NCBI GenBank assembly: GCA_019637645.1
Contig: JAHBVH010000118.1
Span: 1 to 15,856, forward strand
Length of the DNA stretch: 15,856 nucleotides
Source of the DNA: Caldilineaceae bacterium
GTDB taxonomy: Bacteria > Chloroflexota > Anaerolineae > Caldilineales > Caldilineaceae
Direction of reading: 5' to 3'
Part shown: one piece after another, positions 1-7,631 of the stretch
Position numbering within the stretch: the first letter of the stretch is position 1
Layout: every line of letters starts with the position of its first letter
Notes under the pieces: model-generated
Told to the model about the DNA's origin: nothing
Seen by the model: only the letters and a program-made list of their open reading frames with translations
Databases searched by the model: none
Program-made: the position numbers and the translations under genes

Positions 1-177
<177 letters not shown>

Positions 178-198
178 GGAGGATCTAAGCAATCCTCC
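178..198. repeat. Small inverted repeat (7-bp stem)
   Basis: GGAGGAT at 178-184 and ATCCTCC at 192-198 are perfectly complementary around a 7-nt loop. It is the third hairpin met by transcription leaving the aminotransferase gene. No T-tract follows on either strand, so it is not a classical intrinsic terminator. Confidence 0.5.
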
Positions 199-201
199 GG
201 T

Positions 202-220
202 CTACCTAACTACTAGGTAG
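202..220. repeat. Small inverted repeat (CTACCTA/TAGGTAG)
   Basis: CTACCTA at 202-208 and TAGGTAG at 214-220 form a 7-bp perfect stem with a 5-nt loop. It sits between two other hairpins downstream of the last gene of the operon. Confidence 0.5.
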
Positions 221-229
221 AATCTTATA

Positions 230-294
230 CCTTATTTTGGTGGAAAACAAAAATTTTAGTATTCCAGAAATTCTTGATTTCCACCAAAATAAGG
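230..294. repeat. 65-bp element with perfect 17-bp inverted repeats
   Basis: The arms at 230-246 (CCTTATTTTGGTGGAAA) and 278-294 (its exact reverse complement) enclose a 31-nt AT-rich centre. It begins 33 nt after the stop codon of the aminotransferase gene. On the minus-strand transcript it would form a very stable hairpin that could end or protect the operon mRNA, although no U-tract follows. The perfect long arms also fit a small non-autonomous mobile element. I see no clear target-site duplication at its borders. Confidence 0.75.
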
Positions 295-327
295 GGCCAA
301 TAAGGCATCAATGACAACGAGTAGCCA

Positions 328-1506
328 TTACTCTTTTGCCAAAAGGGCGATCTTCTCAACCAAGCTTTCGACATCGCTGGCTTCGACAAAAGGCGCGAGC
401 GAAATACGTACACTAGAGCCACGCAGCGCCGAGCGTTGCAACATATTCCAGCGCTCGCGCAGCGCGGTTGATACGGCCACGCCATCCATATTATCGAGCG
501 AGAAGGTTGTAATCGCGGTGGCGTTCGCCAGATCACGCGGGCTGTGAATTTTTGCGCCCGGGATGCGATCCAACGCGCTGTGGAAGTAGGTCGTCAGCTC
601 GTTCGCATGGGCCTGAATCGCCTCTAGCCCCAACGCTTGCACATAGGCCACGCCCGCGCCAAAGGCGGTATCGTAAGGATAGGTACGCCCACCATATTCA
701 AAGCGGCGTGCGCCGTCAATCCACTGTAAATCCTCAACGCCCATCGTCACGCTGCCGGTTTTGGTGACATTACTGCCAGACCAAGTGATATCGATCTCAT
801 CCAGCTTGTCACGACGGATATAGAGCGCCGCCGACGGATAGGGGCCAAACATCCACTTATAGCCCACCATCGCATAGAAGTCACAGCCCAGTTCATGCAG
901 ATCGAGCGGGAATTGTCCTGCGGAGTGGGCACCGTCAAAGAGAACATAGGCACCGCGTTCATGGGCTAAGCGGGTCATCTCTGCCGCAGGTAGTCTGGTA
1001 CCGCTGTCGGTGGTCACATGACTCACGGCCACCAATTTGGTACGGTCGGTCAGCAGGGTCTGATAATGTTCCAGCATCGCATTGATATCGTTGGAAACGG
1101 GAATACGGCTCACCTTCAGGCCGTGCCGACGCACCACGTTCATCAACGGAATCAGGAGAGCCGGGTGTTCCTGATCGGTGACGATGACCTCATCCCCCGC
1201 TTGCCAGGCCAGCCCCTCGACGATGATATTCACGGCAGTCGAGAATTGAGTGGTAAAGGCAATTTCATCCACATCCGCACCGATAAAGTTCGCCAGCGTC
1301 CCGCGCGCTCGCTCTAGCCCTAAGAAGCTGTCATCGCGCGCTAGCATTTGCCACGGTCCCGCTTCAAGCACGGCTTGCGGCACCCGGATCAACTCTGCAC
1401 CCACGCTTTTGGAAAGAGGCGCAATACCGCCACAGTTAAAATAAGTACAATTTGCCAACATCGGAAAATCTTCACGGATGCTGCCGATTGGTTTTGCGGT
1501 TGTCAC
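328..1506 (-). CDS. Class V aminotransferase-like PLP enzyme
   Basis: This 392-residue protein is a fold-type I PLP enzyme of the class V aminotransferase / cysteine desulfurase / isopenicillin-N epimerase group, presumed cytoplasmic. Visible landmarks are the His that would stack on PLP (EHP, His114), the PLP-binding Asp in DGAHSAG (Asp191), the Schiff-base lysine in GYKWMFGPYP (Lys217), and the C-terminal carboxylate-binding Arg in VRISLAPF (Arg367). Length is normal for the group. The start is a GTG preceded by AAAGGA at a good spacing. It is the last gene of the operon, 33 nt after the Ntn-hydrolase gene. No desulfurase-type cysteine loop is obvious, so an epimerase, lyase or transaminase acting on the product of the hydrolase is more likely than Fe-S assembly. 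The substrate cannot be read from sequence. Confidence 0.9.
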   Translation of the reverse strand: MTTAKPIGSIREDFPMLANCTYFNCGGIAPLSKSVGAELIRVPQAVLEAGPWQMLARDDSFLGLERARGTLANFIGADVDEIAFTTQFSTAVNIIVEGLAWQAGDEVIVTDQEHPALLIPLMNVVRRHGLKVSRIPVSNDINAMLEHYQTLLTDRTKLVAVSHVTTDSGTRLPAAEMTRLAHERGAYVLFDGAHSAGQFPLDLHELGCDFYAMVGYKWMFGPYPSAALYIRRDKLDEIDITWSGSNVTKTGSVTMGVEDLQWIDGARRFEYGGRTYPYDTAFGAGVAYVQALGLEAIQAHANELTTYFHSALDRIPGAKIHSPRDLANATAITTFSLDNMDGVAVSTALRERWNMLQRSALRGSSVRISLAPFVEASDVESLVEKIALLAKE

Positions 1507-1539
1507 GATTCGCTATCCTTTTGCACGCATATCCAGAGT

Positions 1540-3165
1540 TTACCAGCCGATTGCATAGCCATCGCGGCGTGGGTCGGCCCCACCCGTCAATGCACCACTT
1601 TCGGGATCGATCATGATGCCCTGCGCCCCACCAACAGCCATCGAGAAATCGGGCAGCCTTTCGACCAAGTGACCGCGCGCCGAAAGCCCATCCAGCACTT
1701 CTTTGTGAACGCGACCCTCGGCAATGATATGATTCGATTCCAGCGGACGCACGCGCGGGGCTTCAATCGCGGCTTGCACGGACATGCCAAAATCCATCAG
1801 ATTTGACATAAATTGGGGCGTCGTTTCCATAATTCCATGGCTGCCTGGGGTCCCCATCAAGGCAAAAATTTTGCCATCGCGCCAGATCATACCTGGGGAG
1901 AGACACATCTCCACCTTCTTGTGGGGGGCTACCACATTCGGGCTATTGGGATCAATGTCAAACCACCAGAGAAAGTCATTCATCAGAATGCCAGTTTCGG
2001 GGACAACCACGCCCGAGCCAAAGCCACCTAAGCTTTGGGTCGCAGAAACGGCGTTGCCCTCGGCATCGACCACATTAAAGTGGGTGGTGCTCTCCTTCGT
2101 GCCAATATCGCCCGGCTTGACAATCCCCATTTCCATGGTCGAGGCATAGCGCGCCCCGCTGATCCGGGCCACCTTTTTGGGGTCCACCAACTTACGGCGT
2201 TCGGCACAATAGTCGGCAGAGAGGAGACGCGCCATGGAAGCCCCCGGCATGACGTTATATTGGACGCGGTCGGCAATGGCGAGCTTTTCGACTTCGAGCA
2301 GGGTATGCAGATGATCCACGGAGTTATGCCCCATGGCGGCCAAGTCATACCCTTCGAGCAATTTCAGGGTTTGCAACCATTGCATGGCACTGGAAGGCGG
2401 CGGCGGACCAAAGACCTGGAAGCCGCGATAATCAATGCCCAGAGGCTCGACCCATTCTACCGTCAAATCGGCCATGTCTTGCATGGTGAGCAAGCCGCCA
2501 TGGCTTTGGGCATAGTTCACCAGTTTCTCAGCAATTTCGCCTCGATAGAAGACCTCTGGCCCGTACTCCACCAATAAACGATAGGTCTGCGCCAAATCGG
2601 GCTGCTTGTGAATTTGGCCGGGGCGCATCAGTTTGCCCGTGGGGAAAAAGGCCGCAGCGGAGCCCGGGTGGGGCATCAACCACGATTCATACATATTGAC
2701 AATGTTACAGGCGTGGATGGTCACCGGGTGGCCGTTTTCACAAATGTCAATGACATGCTTAAAAACACTGGCGCGGTCCATGGTGCCAAAGCGCTCAAGT
2801 GCAGCACACCAGCCAGCCGGCGAACCGGGTACCATCCACGATTTGACCCCGCGTTGCATTTCAACCGGATCGTTAAAAGCGCTTACCGCCGCGGCGTAGG
2901 GACTCCAGCCTTGATAATCAAGACAGATATGGGTGTTGGTCTTCGCGTGGTAAATCTGCATCCAGCCCACGCCGCCAATGCCCGAGAGCCCCATTTCCGT
3001 CGCGCCCAAGGCTGCGGCAACCGCAACCGCCGCATCAATGGCGTTACCCCCTTCCATCAACGTGCGCAAGCCGGCCACCGATGCTAACGGGTGTGCCGAT
3101 GAAACCATACCCTGGCGACCGGTCACCGTGGGCCGGTATTGTACACCTGTGTATGGATAGCTCAT
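1540..3165 (-). CDS. Gamma-glutamyltransferase-fold Ntn hydrolase, cytoplasmic, altered substrate pocket
   Basis: The 541-residue protein has the whole gamma-glutamyltranspeptidase architecture. This includes the N-terminal GGNAIDAAVA motif (39-48) and the self-cleavage/nucleophile site STTHFNVVDAEGNAVS with Thr360 as predicted nucleophile, which would give a small subunit of about 182 residues. It also has the second Thr at 376, FGSGVVVPETGIL, and a GTPGSHG loop. Several residues that bind the gamma-glutamyl group in E. coli GGT appear replaced. The Arg of the DxRExAP motif is Gln85, the SerSer pair is Met420-Cys421, the Asp after LNN is Trp401, and the second Gly of the oxyanion loop is Ser442. 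There is no signal peptide. The start at 3165 is chosen because conserved sequence begins there; a longer in-frame extension to 3285 has no family character and overlaps the permease gene. A role as an amidase on an imported compound is inferred. Confidence 0.88.
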   Translation of the reverse strand: MSYPYTGVQYRPTVTGRQGMVSSAHPLASVAGLRTLMEGGNAIDAAVAVAAALGATEMGLSGIGGVGWMQIYHAKTNTHICLDYQGWSPYAAAVSAFNDPVEMQRGVKSWMVPGSPAGWCAALERFGTMDRASVFKHVIDICENGHPVTIHACNIVNMYESWLMPHPGSAAAFFPTGKLMRPGQIHKQPDLAQTYRLLVEYGPEVFYRGEIAEKLVNYAQSHGGLLTMQDMADLTVEWVEPLGIDYRGFQVFGPPPPSSAMQWLQTLKLLEGYDLAAMGHNSVDHLHTLLEVEKLAIADRVQYNVMPGASMARLLSADYCAERRKLVDPKKVARISGARYASTMEMGIVKPGDIGTKESTTHFNVVDAEGNAVSATQSLGGFGSGVVVPETGILMNDFLWWFDIDPNSPNVVAPHKKVEMCLSPGMIWRDGKIFALMGTPGSHGIMETTPQFMSNLMDFGMSVQAAIEAPRVRPLESNHIIAEGRVHKEVLDGLSARGHLVERLPDFSMAVGGAQGIMIDPESGALTGGADPRRDGYAIGW

Positions 3166-3229
3166 CTTCTGCCTCTGCTTTCTATCTGGTTCATGATTTA
3201 GGATTGGTTCATCTGTGAAAAGTGTGAAA

Positions 3230-4168
3230 TCAGCCCTTGACCCCACCCACCGTAATCCCTTGGACAAAGTAAGGCTGGAAAGCAAAAAAGACGATCAATT
3301 GCGCCAAGGCCATATAGGTCCCGGCGGCCATGAGCGCGCCATAGTTTACGCGCAATTCGCGGTTGGCAAGCAACGCAAAGCCGACGGTCAATGGCATCAT
3401 TTCCGAGGAATTGATCACAATCAAGGGCCACAGGAATGAGTTCCACTGCCCCATAAAGACAAAGATGCCCAACACCGCCAACCCTGGTTTGGCAAGGGGC
3501 AAGATGATATCCTTGAAGACCCCAATTTCGGAGCAACCATCAATGGTGGCGGCTTCAATCAATTCGGTTGGCAGCGTTTGGATGAACTGGCGCATGAGAA
3601 AAACACCGAAAGGTGCCGAAAGCCCGGGTGCAATCAACCCCAGATAGCTGTTCACTAAGCCCAGTTTTGTCATGAGCGTGAAGAGAGGGATGATCATGGC
3701 AAAGCCAGGAATCATCATCGAGCTGACATAGATCCAAAAGAGCCATTCACGGCCAGGAAATACTTTCTTGGCAAAACCATAGCCAGCCATGGTCGCAAAG
3801 AGCAGTTGGAAGACGGTCACGGTCAACGCCATCAGGAGGCTATTCATGGTCCAGCGCGCCACCGGCGAATTGGCAAAGGCTTCGTAAAAATTGTTCAACG
3901 AAACACTAGACGGAATCCACTCGGGTGGCAAACTCATGACCACAGACGGCGGTTTAAGCGCGGTCGTCACCATCCAATACAGAGGGAAAATGCTGACGAC
4001 GGCCCAGCTTGTTAGGATCACATAGGCGATCAGCAAAAAAATACGCTCACCTGGTGTTGCTTCGCGCCAGCTACGAAACAGCTTTCGCCGGAAAAGAGTC
4101 GTTAGGCTGGCTGACGGGGTTGGCACGCTCACAGTACTTGACACTGGGCTTGACACTGGGCTTGACAT
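3230..4168 (-). CDS. CUT1-type ABC transporter permease (MalG-like)
   Basis: This is an inner-membrane permease of 312 residues from the carbohydrate-uptake-1 family. It has about six membrane segments, the first at about residues 43-67. The cytoplasmic EAA loop ELIEAATIDG (202-211) runs into ILPLAKPGL and would contact the ATPase. The C-terminal YFVQGITVGGVKG is typical of MalG proteins. The start ATG has AGAGGA upstream at 8-nt spacing. The N-terminus is an unusual Ser/Pro/Val tract encoded by a 12-bp tandem repeat that includes the start codon. It lies 38 nt after the MalF-like gene and pairs with it. Sugar specificity cannot be assigned, and family members also carry polyols, glycerol-phosphates and other compounds. 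Confidence 0.93.
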   Translation of the reverse strand: MSSPVSSPVSSTVSVPTPSASLTTLFRRKLFRSWREATPGERIFLLIAYVILTSWAVVSIFPLYWMVTTALKPPSVVMSLPPEWIPSSVSLNNFYEAFANSPVARWTMNSLLMALTVTVFQLLFATMAGYGFAKKVFPGREWLFWIYVSSMMIPGFAMIIPLFTLMTKLGLVNSYLGLIAPGLSAPFGVFLMRQFIQTLPTELIEAATIDGCSEIGVFKDIILPLAKPGLAVLGIFVFMGQWNSFLWPLIVINSSEMMPLTVGFALLANRELRVNYGALMAAGTYMALAQLIVFFAFQPYFVQGITVGGVKG

Positions 4169-4172
4169 TGGG
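4137..4172 (-). repeat. Three 12-bp tandem repeats across a start codon
   Basis: CTTGACACTGGG occurs at 4137-4148 and 4149-4160, and a third copy with one change (CTTGACATTGGG) lies at 4161-4172. The one-base difference makes the ATG start at 4166-4168. The equivalent bases of the other copies read GTG in the same frame. Gain or loss of a unit would keep the reading frame and change only the length of the Ser-Ser-Pro-Val N-terminus. Confidence 0.85.
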
Positions 4173-4206
4173 TGATTCCTCTACAGTGTATCTGCTGTAT
4201 TTTAGG

Positions 4207-5124
4207 CTAGTATTCAACGTTCGTGCGCAGGAAGCGGAATTGCAGCAAGGCAAGGGTGACTGTGATAATGAGCAAAATAATGGCGACGGCGGACGCTCGC
4301 CCAAAATCAAAGCGAATAAAGCCATATTCATAGATCGAGAAGACCAGATTCGTGGTGGCATAGTTTGGTCCGCCGCGCGTCATCACAAAAATTTCGGTGA
4401 AGATTTGCAACGAAGCAATCGTCCCCAAGATCGAAACATAGGTAATGGCGGGCTTGAGTAAGGGAATGGTGATGGCCGTGGCTTGGCGGATGATCGAGGC
4501 ACCTTCGATGGCCGCCGCTTCGTACAACTCTTTGGGGATACTCCCCATGGACGCCGTGAGCAAAATGATCGAGCCGCCCCAATGCGAAGCGTGATACATG
4601 ATGACAAGGCTAAGCAAGCTAAAACGGGGATCCGCAAGCCAAAGCACTGGTTCCAGCCCCAATTGGCCGAGGATGAAATTCAGCAGGCCAAAGGCTGGGT
4701 CATACAGATAAAGCCAGACGACGCTCAACACCACGCCAGAGGTGACGACCGGCAAATAAAAGGCCGATTTGAAGAAAGTTTGCATCGGTCGCGGCAAGCG
4801 ATAGATCAGCGCGGCCATGACCAAAGAGAGCGCAACCCCCGGCGGCACAATCCACAGAGCATAGACAAACGTGTTGGTCAGCATTTTGAGAAAGGCTGGT
4901 TCATTGAACAATTTGGTGTAATTATCCAAGCCAACCCAAGTACGTCCAGTGAGCGAGAGCTTTTGGAAGCTCAGAATAATCGAATCGAACATGGGGTACA
5001 AAGAGAAGAGCAGAAAGGCGAGAAAGCTGGGCGCGATAAAGAAATAGCCCCACAATATGCCCCGCGTTTGCCGACTGATCAGCGGTCGCGCCCCCGTTGG
5101 ACGGTCCATTGCACCTTGAGCCAT
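4207..5124 (-). CDS. CUT1-type ABC transporter permease (MalF/UgpA-like)
   Basis: This 305-residue inner-membrane permease is the partner of the downstream MalG-like protein. The N-terminal GYFFIAPSFLAFLLFSLYP segment is the usual first helix of MalF/UgpA proteins. The EAA loop is ELYEAAAIEGA (about residues 199-209), followed by ITIPLLKPAI. The C-terminus FLRTNVEY is also family-like. I chose the ATG at 5124 because AGGAGG lies directly upstream with ideal spacing. An in-frame ATG at 5187 would place the start inside a palindrome and add a poorly conserved basic leader. No ATPase gene accompanies the pair, so a shared multiple-sugar ATPase encoded elsewhere (MsiK/UgpC type) is expected. Confidence 0.93.
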   Translation of the reverse strand: MAQGAMDRPTGARPLISRQTRGILWGYFFIAPSFLAFLLFSLYPMFDSIILSFQKLSLTGRTWVGLDNYTKLFNEPAFLKMLTNTFVYALWIVPPGVALSLVMAALIYRLPRPMQTFFKSAFYLPVVTSGVVLSVVWLYLYDPAFGLLNFILGQLGLEPVLWLADPRFSLLSLVIMYHASHWGGSIILLTASMGSIPKELYEAAAIEGASIIRQATAITIPLLKPAITYVSILGTIASLQIFTEIFVMTRGGPNYATTNLVFSIYEYGFIRFDFGRASAVAIILLIITVTLALLQFRFLRTNVEY

Positions 5125-5167
5125 AGTCCCTCCTGTGGCCTCATCGCGTCTCTTTTTTCGCAGTACC

Positions 5168-5200
5168 AGACCTGTCAGGTTTTTCAAACCTGACAGGTCT
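5168..5200. repeat. Perfect palindromic hairpin between binding protein and permease genes
   Basis: AGACCTGTCAGGTTT at 5168-5182 and its exact complement at 5186-5200 enclose a 3-nt loop. It starts 11 nt beyond the stop codon of the upstream binding-protein gene and ends 43 nt before the permease start. No T-tract follows on the minus strand. In the mRNA this 15-bp stem could protect the 3' end of the binding-protein message and reduce permease expression. The sequence looks like a dispersed palindromic element (CCTGTCAGG core). Confidence 0.85.
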
Positions 5201-5211
5201 CACGAGCGAAC

Positions 5212-6630
5212 TTAGGCGTTTAACGCTTCCTGGATCAGCTCATTGCCTTCAAGTGCGAATTGATCCAAGGCTTCTTGAGCTGTCATCTGGCCGCTGAAGG
5301 CCGCTTCCAACATACGTGGGGCCAGCGAGAAGGTGATAGCCGCCGCGCTCGCGCGGCGGCCCAGGGTGGACATCATGCTTGTAAAGGTCAACCCTACCTT
5401 CATATTCTCATCCTCCACCTGCCCCCAGAGCGATTGCAAGGCTGGCGGCATCCCAAAAGCCTTGAGGGATAGCTCCAGAGATTCGGGGCGCACTAAGAAC
5501 TGGGTCCAGCGGTGCGCAGCTTCCGTCTGGGCAGCGTTCTTTTGTTGGAAGACATAGTGGCCGTGAATGTTGGTCATCACCGCGGGTTCCTTGCCAGGCA
5601 CATTCGGTGGTGGTGCCCAATACCAGTTGAACTCGGGTCGTTCGGCAAATTCGGGTGGCGTCTTGCCCGAGCCCTGCGCGCCAAAGGCACCAGCCTTGCC
5701 TTCGGTAAAGAGTTGACCCGCTTCGGCAGACTTGCGGATGGCGGTGCCAGGAACGGCTACCTTATGCACATGCTCCAAATCGAGCAACCATTGTAAGCCT
5801 TCCACCCCCTCGGGGCTGTTAAGCGCAATTTCGGTTTCGTCTTCGTTGAAGAGGCGCGCCCCAAAGCCATACATAAATTGGGTGGTTTGATAGTGGATGT
5901 CGGTGCAAAGGACAACGCCATAGGCGCCCTCCGTGGTGTTGGCTTTGGCAGCTTCGAGGAAGGTATCCATCTCCCAACGGCGGGTTTCTCCTGTGGGTAG
6001 GAGATCGGCAACGCCATTTTGGGCCCACATGCCCCCATTCAGGGAGATGCCACCGCCAAAGGAGAGGCGCCACGGCCATAAATATTGCTTGCCATCAAAA
6101 CTTGCTTCGGCCACAATCGCGGGATGGAGATCGTCCAAAATCTCTTTGGCAATATAGTCATTTACGGACGAAAGAGCGCCCAACGGAATATATTTGGCCG
6201 CTTCCGAGATGGGCCCTTGTACCACATCGGGCGGGGTCCCCGCGATCAGGGCAGAATCGAGTTTGGCAAACCAACTTTGGTCATGGGGCAAATACTCTAG
6301 CTGTACTTCCGTCTCTGGCTCAACTTCATTGAATTTTTCCAAATTCCAATCGATATAGCCGACGACATTCTCGGTCTTGTCCGCGGGAACACTGGTCAGT
6401 GTCTCACGGTCAAGCGGCAGCGCAGAATAGACCCAATGGGAAACGGTGGCTGGCGCGATGGCCGGGGTGCCACCTGCACTGGTGGCTGGTTGGGCCGCTG
6501 GGACAGGTGCAGCACAGGCGGCTACCAAAAGGCCGCTGGCGACAGTGCCCGTCAACAGCATAAACTTGCGCCGACTCAGGGATTGGCGCGCGGCACCCTG
6601 CGAATCTTTTGCGAAATTTTCTTCTGCCAT
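5212..6630 (-). CDS. CUT1-type extracellular solute-binding lipoprotein, Tat-exported
   Basis: This 472-residue family-1 solute-binding protein would capture the substrate outside the membrane for the two permeases. The N-terminus combines a twin-arginine motif SRRKFML (Arg20-Arg21) with a lipobox LVAAC (Cys39), so it is probably a Tat-exported, lipid-anchored protein. A Pro/Ala/Thr-rich linker follows the Cys. Family signatures include SALIAGTPPDVVQG in the N lobe and FTEGKAGAFGAQGSGKTPPE in the middle. The ATG at 6630 is chosen because AAGGAGA lies just upstream; an ATG eight codons earlier lacks a site. It heads the transporter part of the operon, 184 nt after the regulator gene, and shows high binding-protein/low permease architecture because of the hairpin that follows. 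The ligand is unknown. Confidence 0.93.
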   Translation of the reverse strand: MAEENFAKDSQGAARQSLSRRKFMLLTGTVASGLLVAACAAPVPAAQPATSAGGTPAIAPATVSHWVYSALPLDRETLTSVPADKTENVVGYIDWNLEKFNEVEPETEVQLEYLPHDQSWFAKLDSALIAGTPPDVVQGPISEAAKYIPLGALSSVNDYIAKEILDDLHPAIVAEASFDGKQYLWPWRLSFGGGISLNGGMWAQNGVADLLPTGETRRWEMDTFLEAAKANTTEGAYGVVLCTDIHYQTTQFMYGFGARLFNEDETEIALNSPEGVEGLQWLLDLEHVHKVAVPGTAIRKSAEAGQLFTEGKAGAFGAQGSGKTPPEFAERPEFNWYWAPPPNVPGKEPAVMTNIHGHYVFQQKNAAQTEAAHRWTQFLVRPESLELSLKAFGMPPALQSLWGQVEDENMKVGLTFTSMMSTLGRRASAAAITFSLAPRMLEAAFSGQMTAQEALDQFALEGNELIQEALNA

Positions 6631-6722
6631 GAATTTCTCCTTGAAGTTTGTCACGATTGTAGGATGGACTGAGTAAACTAAACACTCGAAGGGATACGAA
6701 ATGACAGGTATAAAGCAAGAGA

Positions 6723-6754
6723 GGATGGACGCGCCGGTTTGCGCATCCTTTTTT
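6723..6754 (+). terminator. Hairpin with T-tract pointing along the plus strand
   Basis: GGATG at 6723-6727 pairs with CATCC at 6744-6748, and CGC at 6730-6732 pairs with GCG at 6741-6743, with a 2-nt bulge and an 8-nt loop. Six T residues follow at 6749-6754. It has the form of an intrinsic terminator on the plus strand, where no gene is annotated. On the minus strand it is preceded by A residues and would be only an internal hairpin between the regulator and binding-protein genes. Confidence 0.5.
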
Positions 6755-6765
6755 GTGGCGACAAA

Positions 6766-6780
6766 GCTGGGTTGCCCAGC
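6766..6780 (-). terminator. Weak hairpin downstream of the GntR-type regulator gene
   Basis: GCTGGG and CCCAGC form a 6-bp perfect stem with a 3-nt loop, 34 nt past the regulator stop. On the minus strand it is followed only by TTTGTCG, so it would be at best a partial terminator that lets some transcription run into the transporter genes. Confidence 0.35.
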
Positions 6781-6814
6781 CCGTTGCGCAAGGTAGTGCC
6801 ATTGGGGCTGGCTT

Positions 6815-7519
6815 TTAATACCACCGCAAATGGCTAAATTCTTTGTTGCTGCCCGTTTGCAATTCGACGAATTCCAGATAGGAGCGGTAGATGTGCTGAC
6901 GAATCACGCGCTCCGCTTCCGCTGGGTCGCCGCTTTGGAGGACAACGATCAATTCGCGGTGTTGGTCTACTTCTTTTTGTTTGGTCGATTCTTTGCCCAA
7001 AATGCGGTTGACCAATGAAATTTGAAAGGACAGGCTATGATACATACTGACCAAGCGGCTATGTTTGGACATGCTGACAATGGTTCGGTGCAAGATTGCC
7101 GAGTCTTCGAGGAGACTAGTCACGCTGGCATCATGGAGCTTGCGTTCCATGCCCGCATAATGGTCTACCAACCACTCGATCTCTTCCGGATCAGCCCATT
7201 GCACGGCAAAACGCATGGACATTCCCTCAAGCCCCGCGCGCAACGAGTAGATCTCATAGACATCTTTCATATCCAAGGAACGTACAATCGGCCCCTTATG
7301 GGGAACCAACGTAACAATCCCTTCGCCCGACAATTGACGAATGGCCTCGCGCACAGGTGTCTGGCTGATCTCTAGATCTTCAGCAATTTTGGTCTCGACC
7401 AAGCGATCGCCCGGATTCAACTCGCCGTTTAAGATTTGCTCTTTGAGGTAGGCAACCAAAACTTCACTTAGATTCAATTTTTTAAAACGGGTGCGGGGGT
7501 GTTCACTGGAAGGCTTCAA
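6815..7519 (-). CDS. GntR-family transcriptional regulator, FCD (FadR-like) subfamily
   Basis: This is a cytoplasmic DNA-binding regulator of about 234 residues. It has an N-terminal winged helix (about 17-80) with the hallmark SQTPVREAIRQLSGEGIV, then an all-helical FCD ligand-binding domain. In the FCD domain the putative metal-binding histidines are visible (His144 in AILHRTI, His187 in DQHREL, His209 in RQHI). The position four residues before the first His is Ser rather than the usual Asp, with an Asp one residue earlier. I prefer a TTG start at 7519 because AAGGAGG lies 10 nt upstream. An in-frame ATG at 7561 has no ribosome binding site, and the extra residues would be encoded by that Shine-Dalgarno stretch. 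It probably represses itself and the downstream transporter/catabolic genes and is released by a small carboxylate ligand (inferred). Confidence 0.9.
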   Translation of the reverse strand: MKPSSEHPRTRFKKLNLSEVLVAYLKEQILNGELNPGDRLVETKIAEDLEISQTPVREAIRQLSGEGIVTLVPHKGPIVRSLDMKDVYEIYSLRAGLEGMSMRFAVQWADPEEIEWLVDHYAGMERKLHDASVTSLLEDSAILHRTIVSMSKHSRLVSMYHSLSFQISLVNRILGKESTKQKEVDQHRELIVVLQSGDPAEAERVIRQHIYRSYLEFVELQTGSNKEFSHLRWY

Positions 7520-7631
7520 TACGCCATCGCCTCCTTGCGATATCAGCGGGAATGCATACAAAGCTTAGCTTAAACTCATCCGCCAGCTAAAGCGATTTGA
7601 TCTGCTTTCAAGTTCTACAGTAAATCAAATC

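Noticed and set aside
3166..3285. In-frame 5' extension of the GGT-fold gene
   Set aside because: It overlaps the end of the permease gene, is not like any GGT signal peptide, and conserved sequence starts near the ATG at 3165.
4483..5193. Long plus-strand open frame opposite the MalF-like permease
   Set aside because: Its composition is that of an antisense shadow, with many charged residues and no domain, and the minus-strand gene is unambiguous. The same applies to the plus-strand frames at 1348-1806, 2035-2577, 2608-3087 and 12321-12947.
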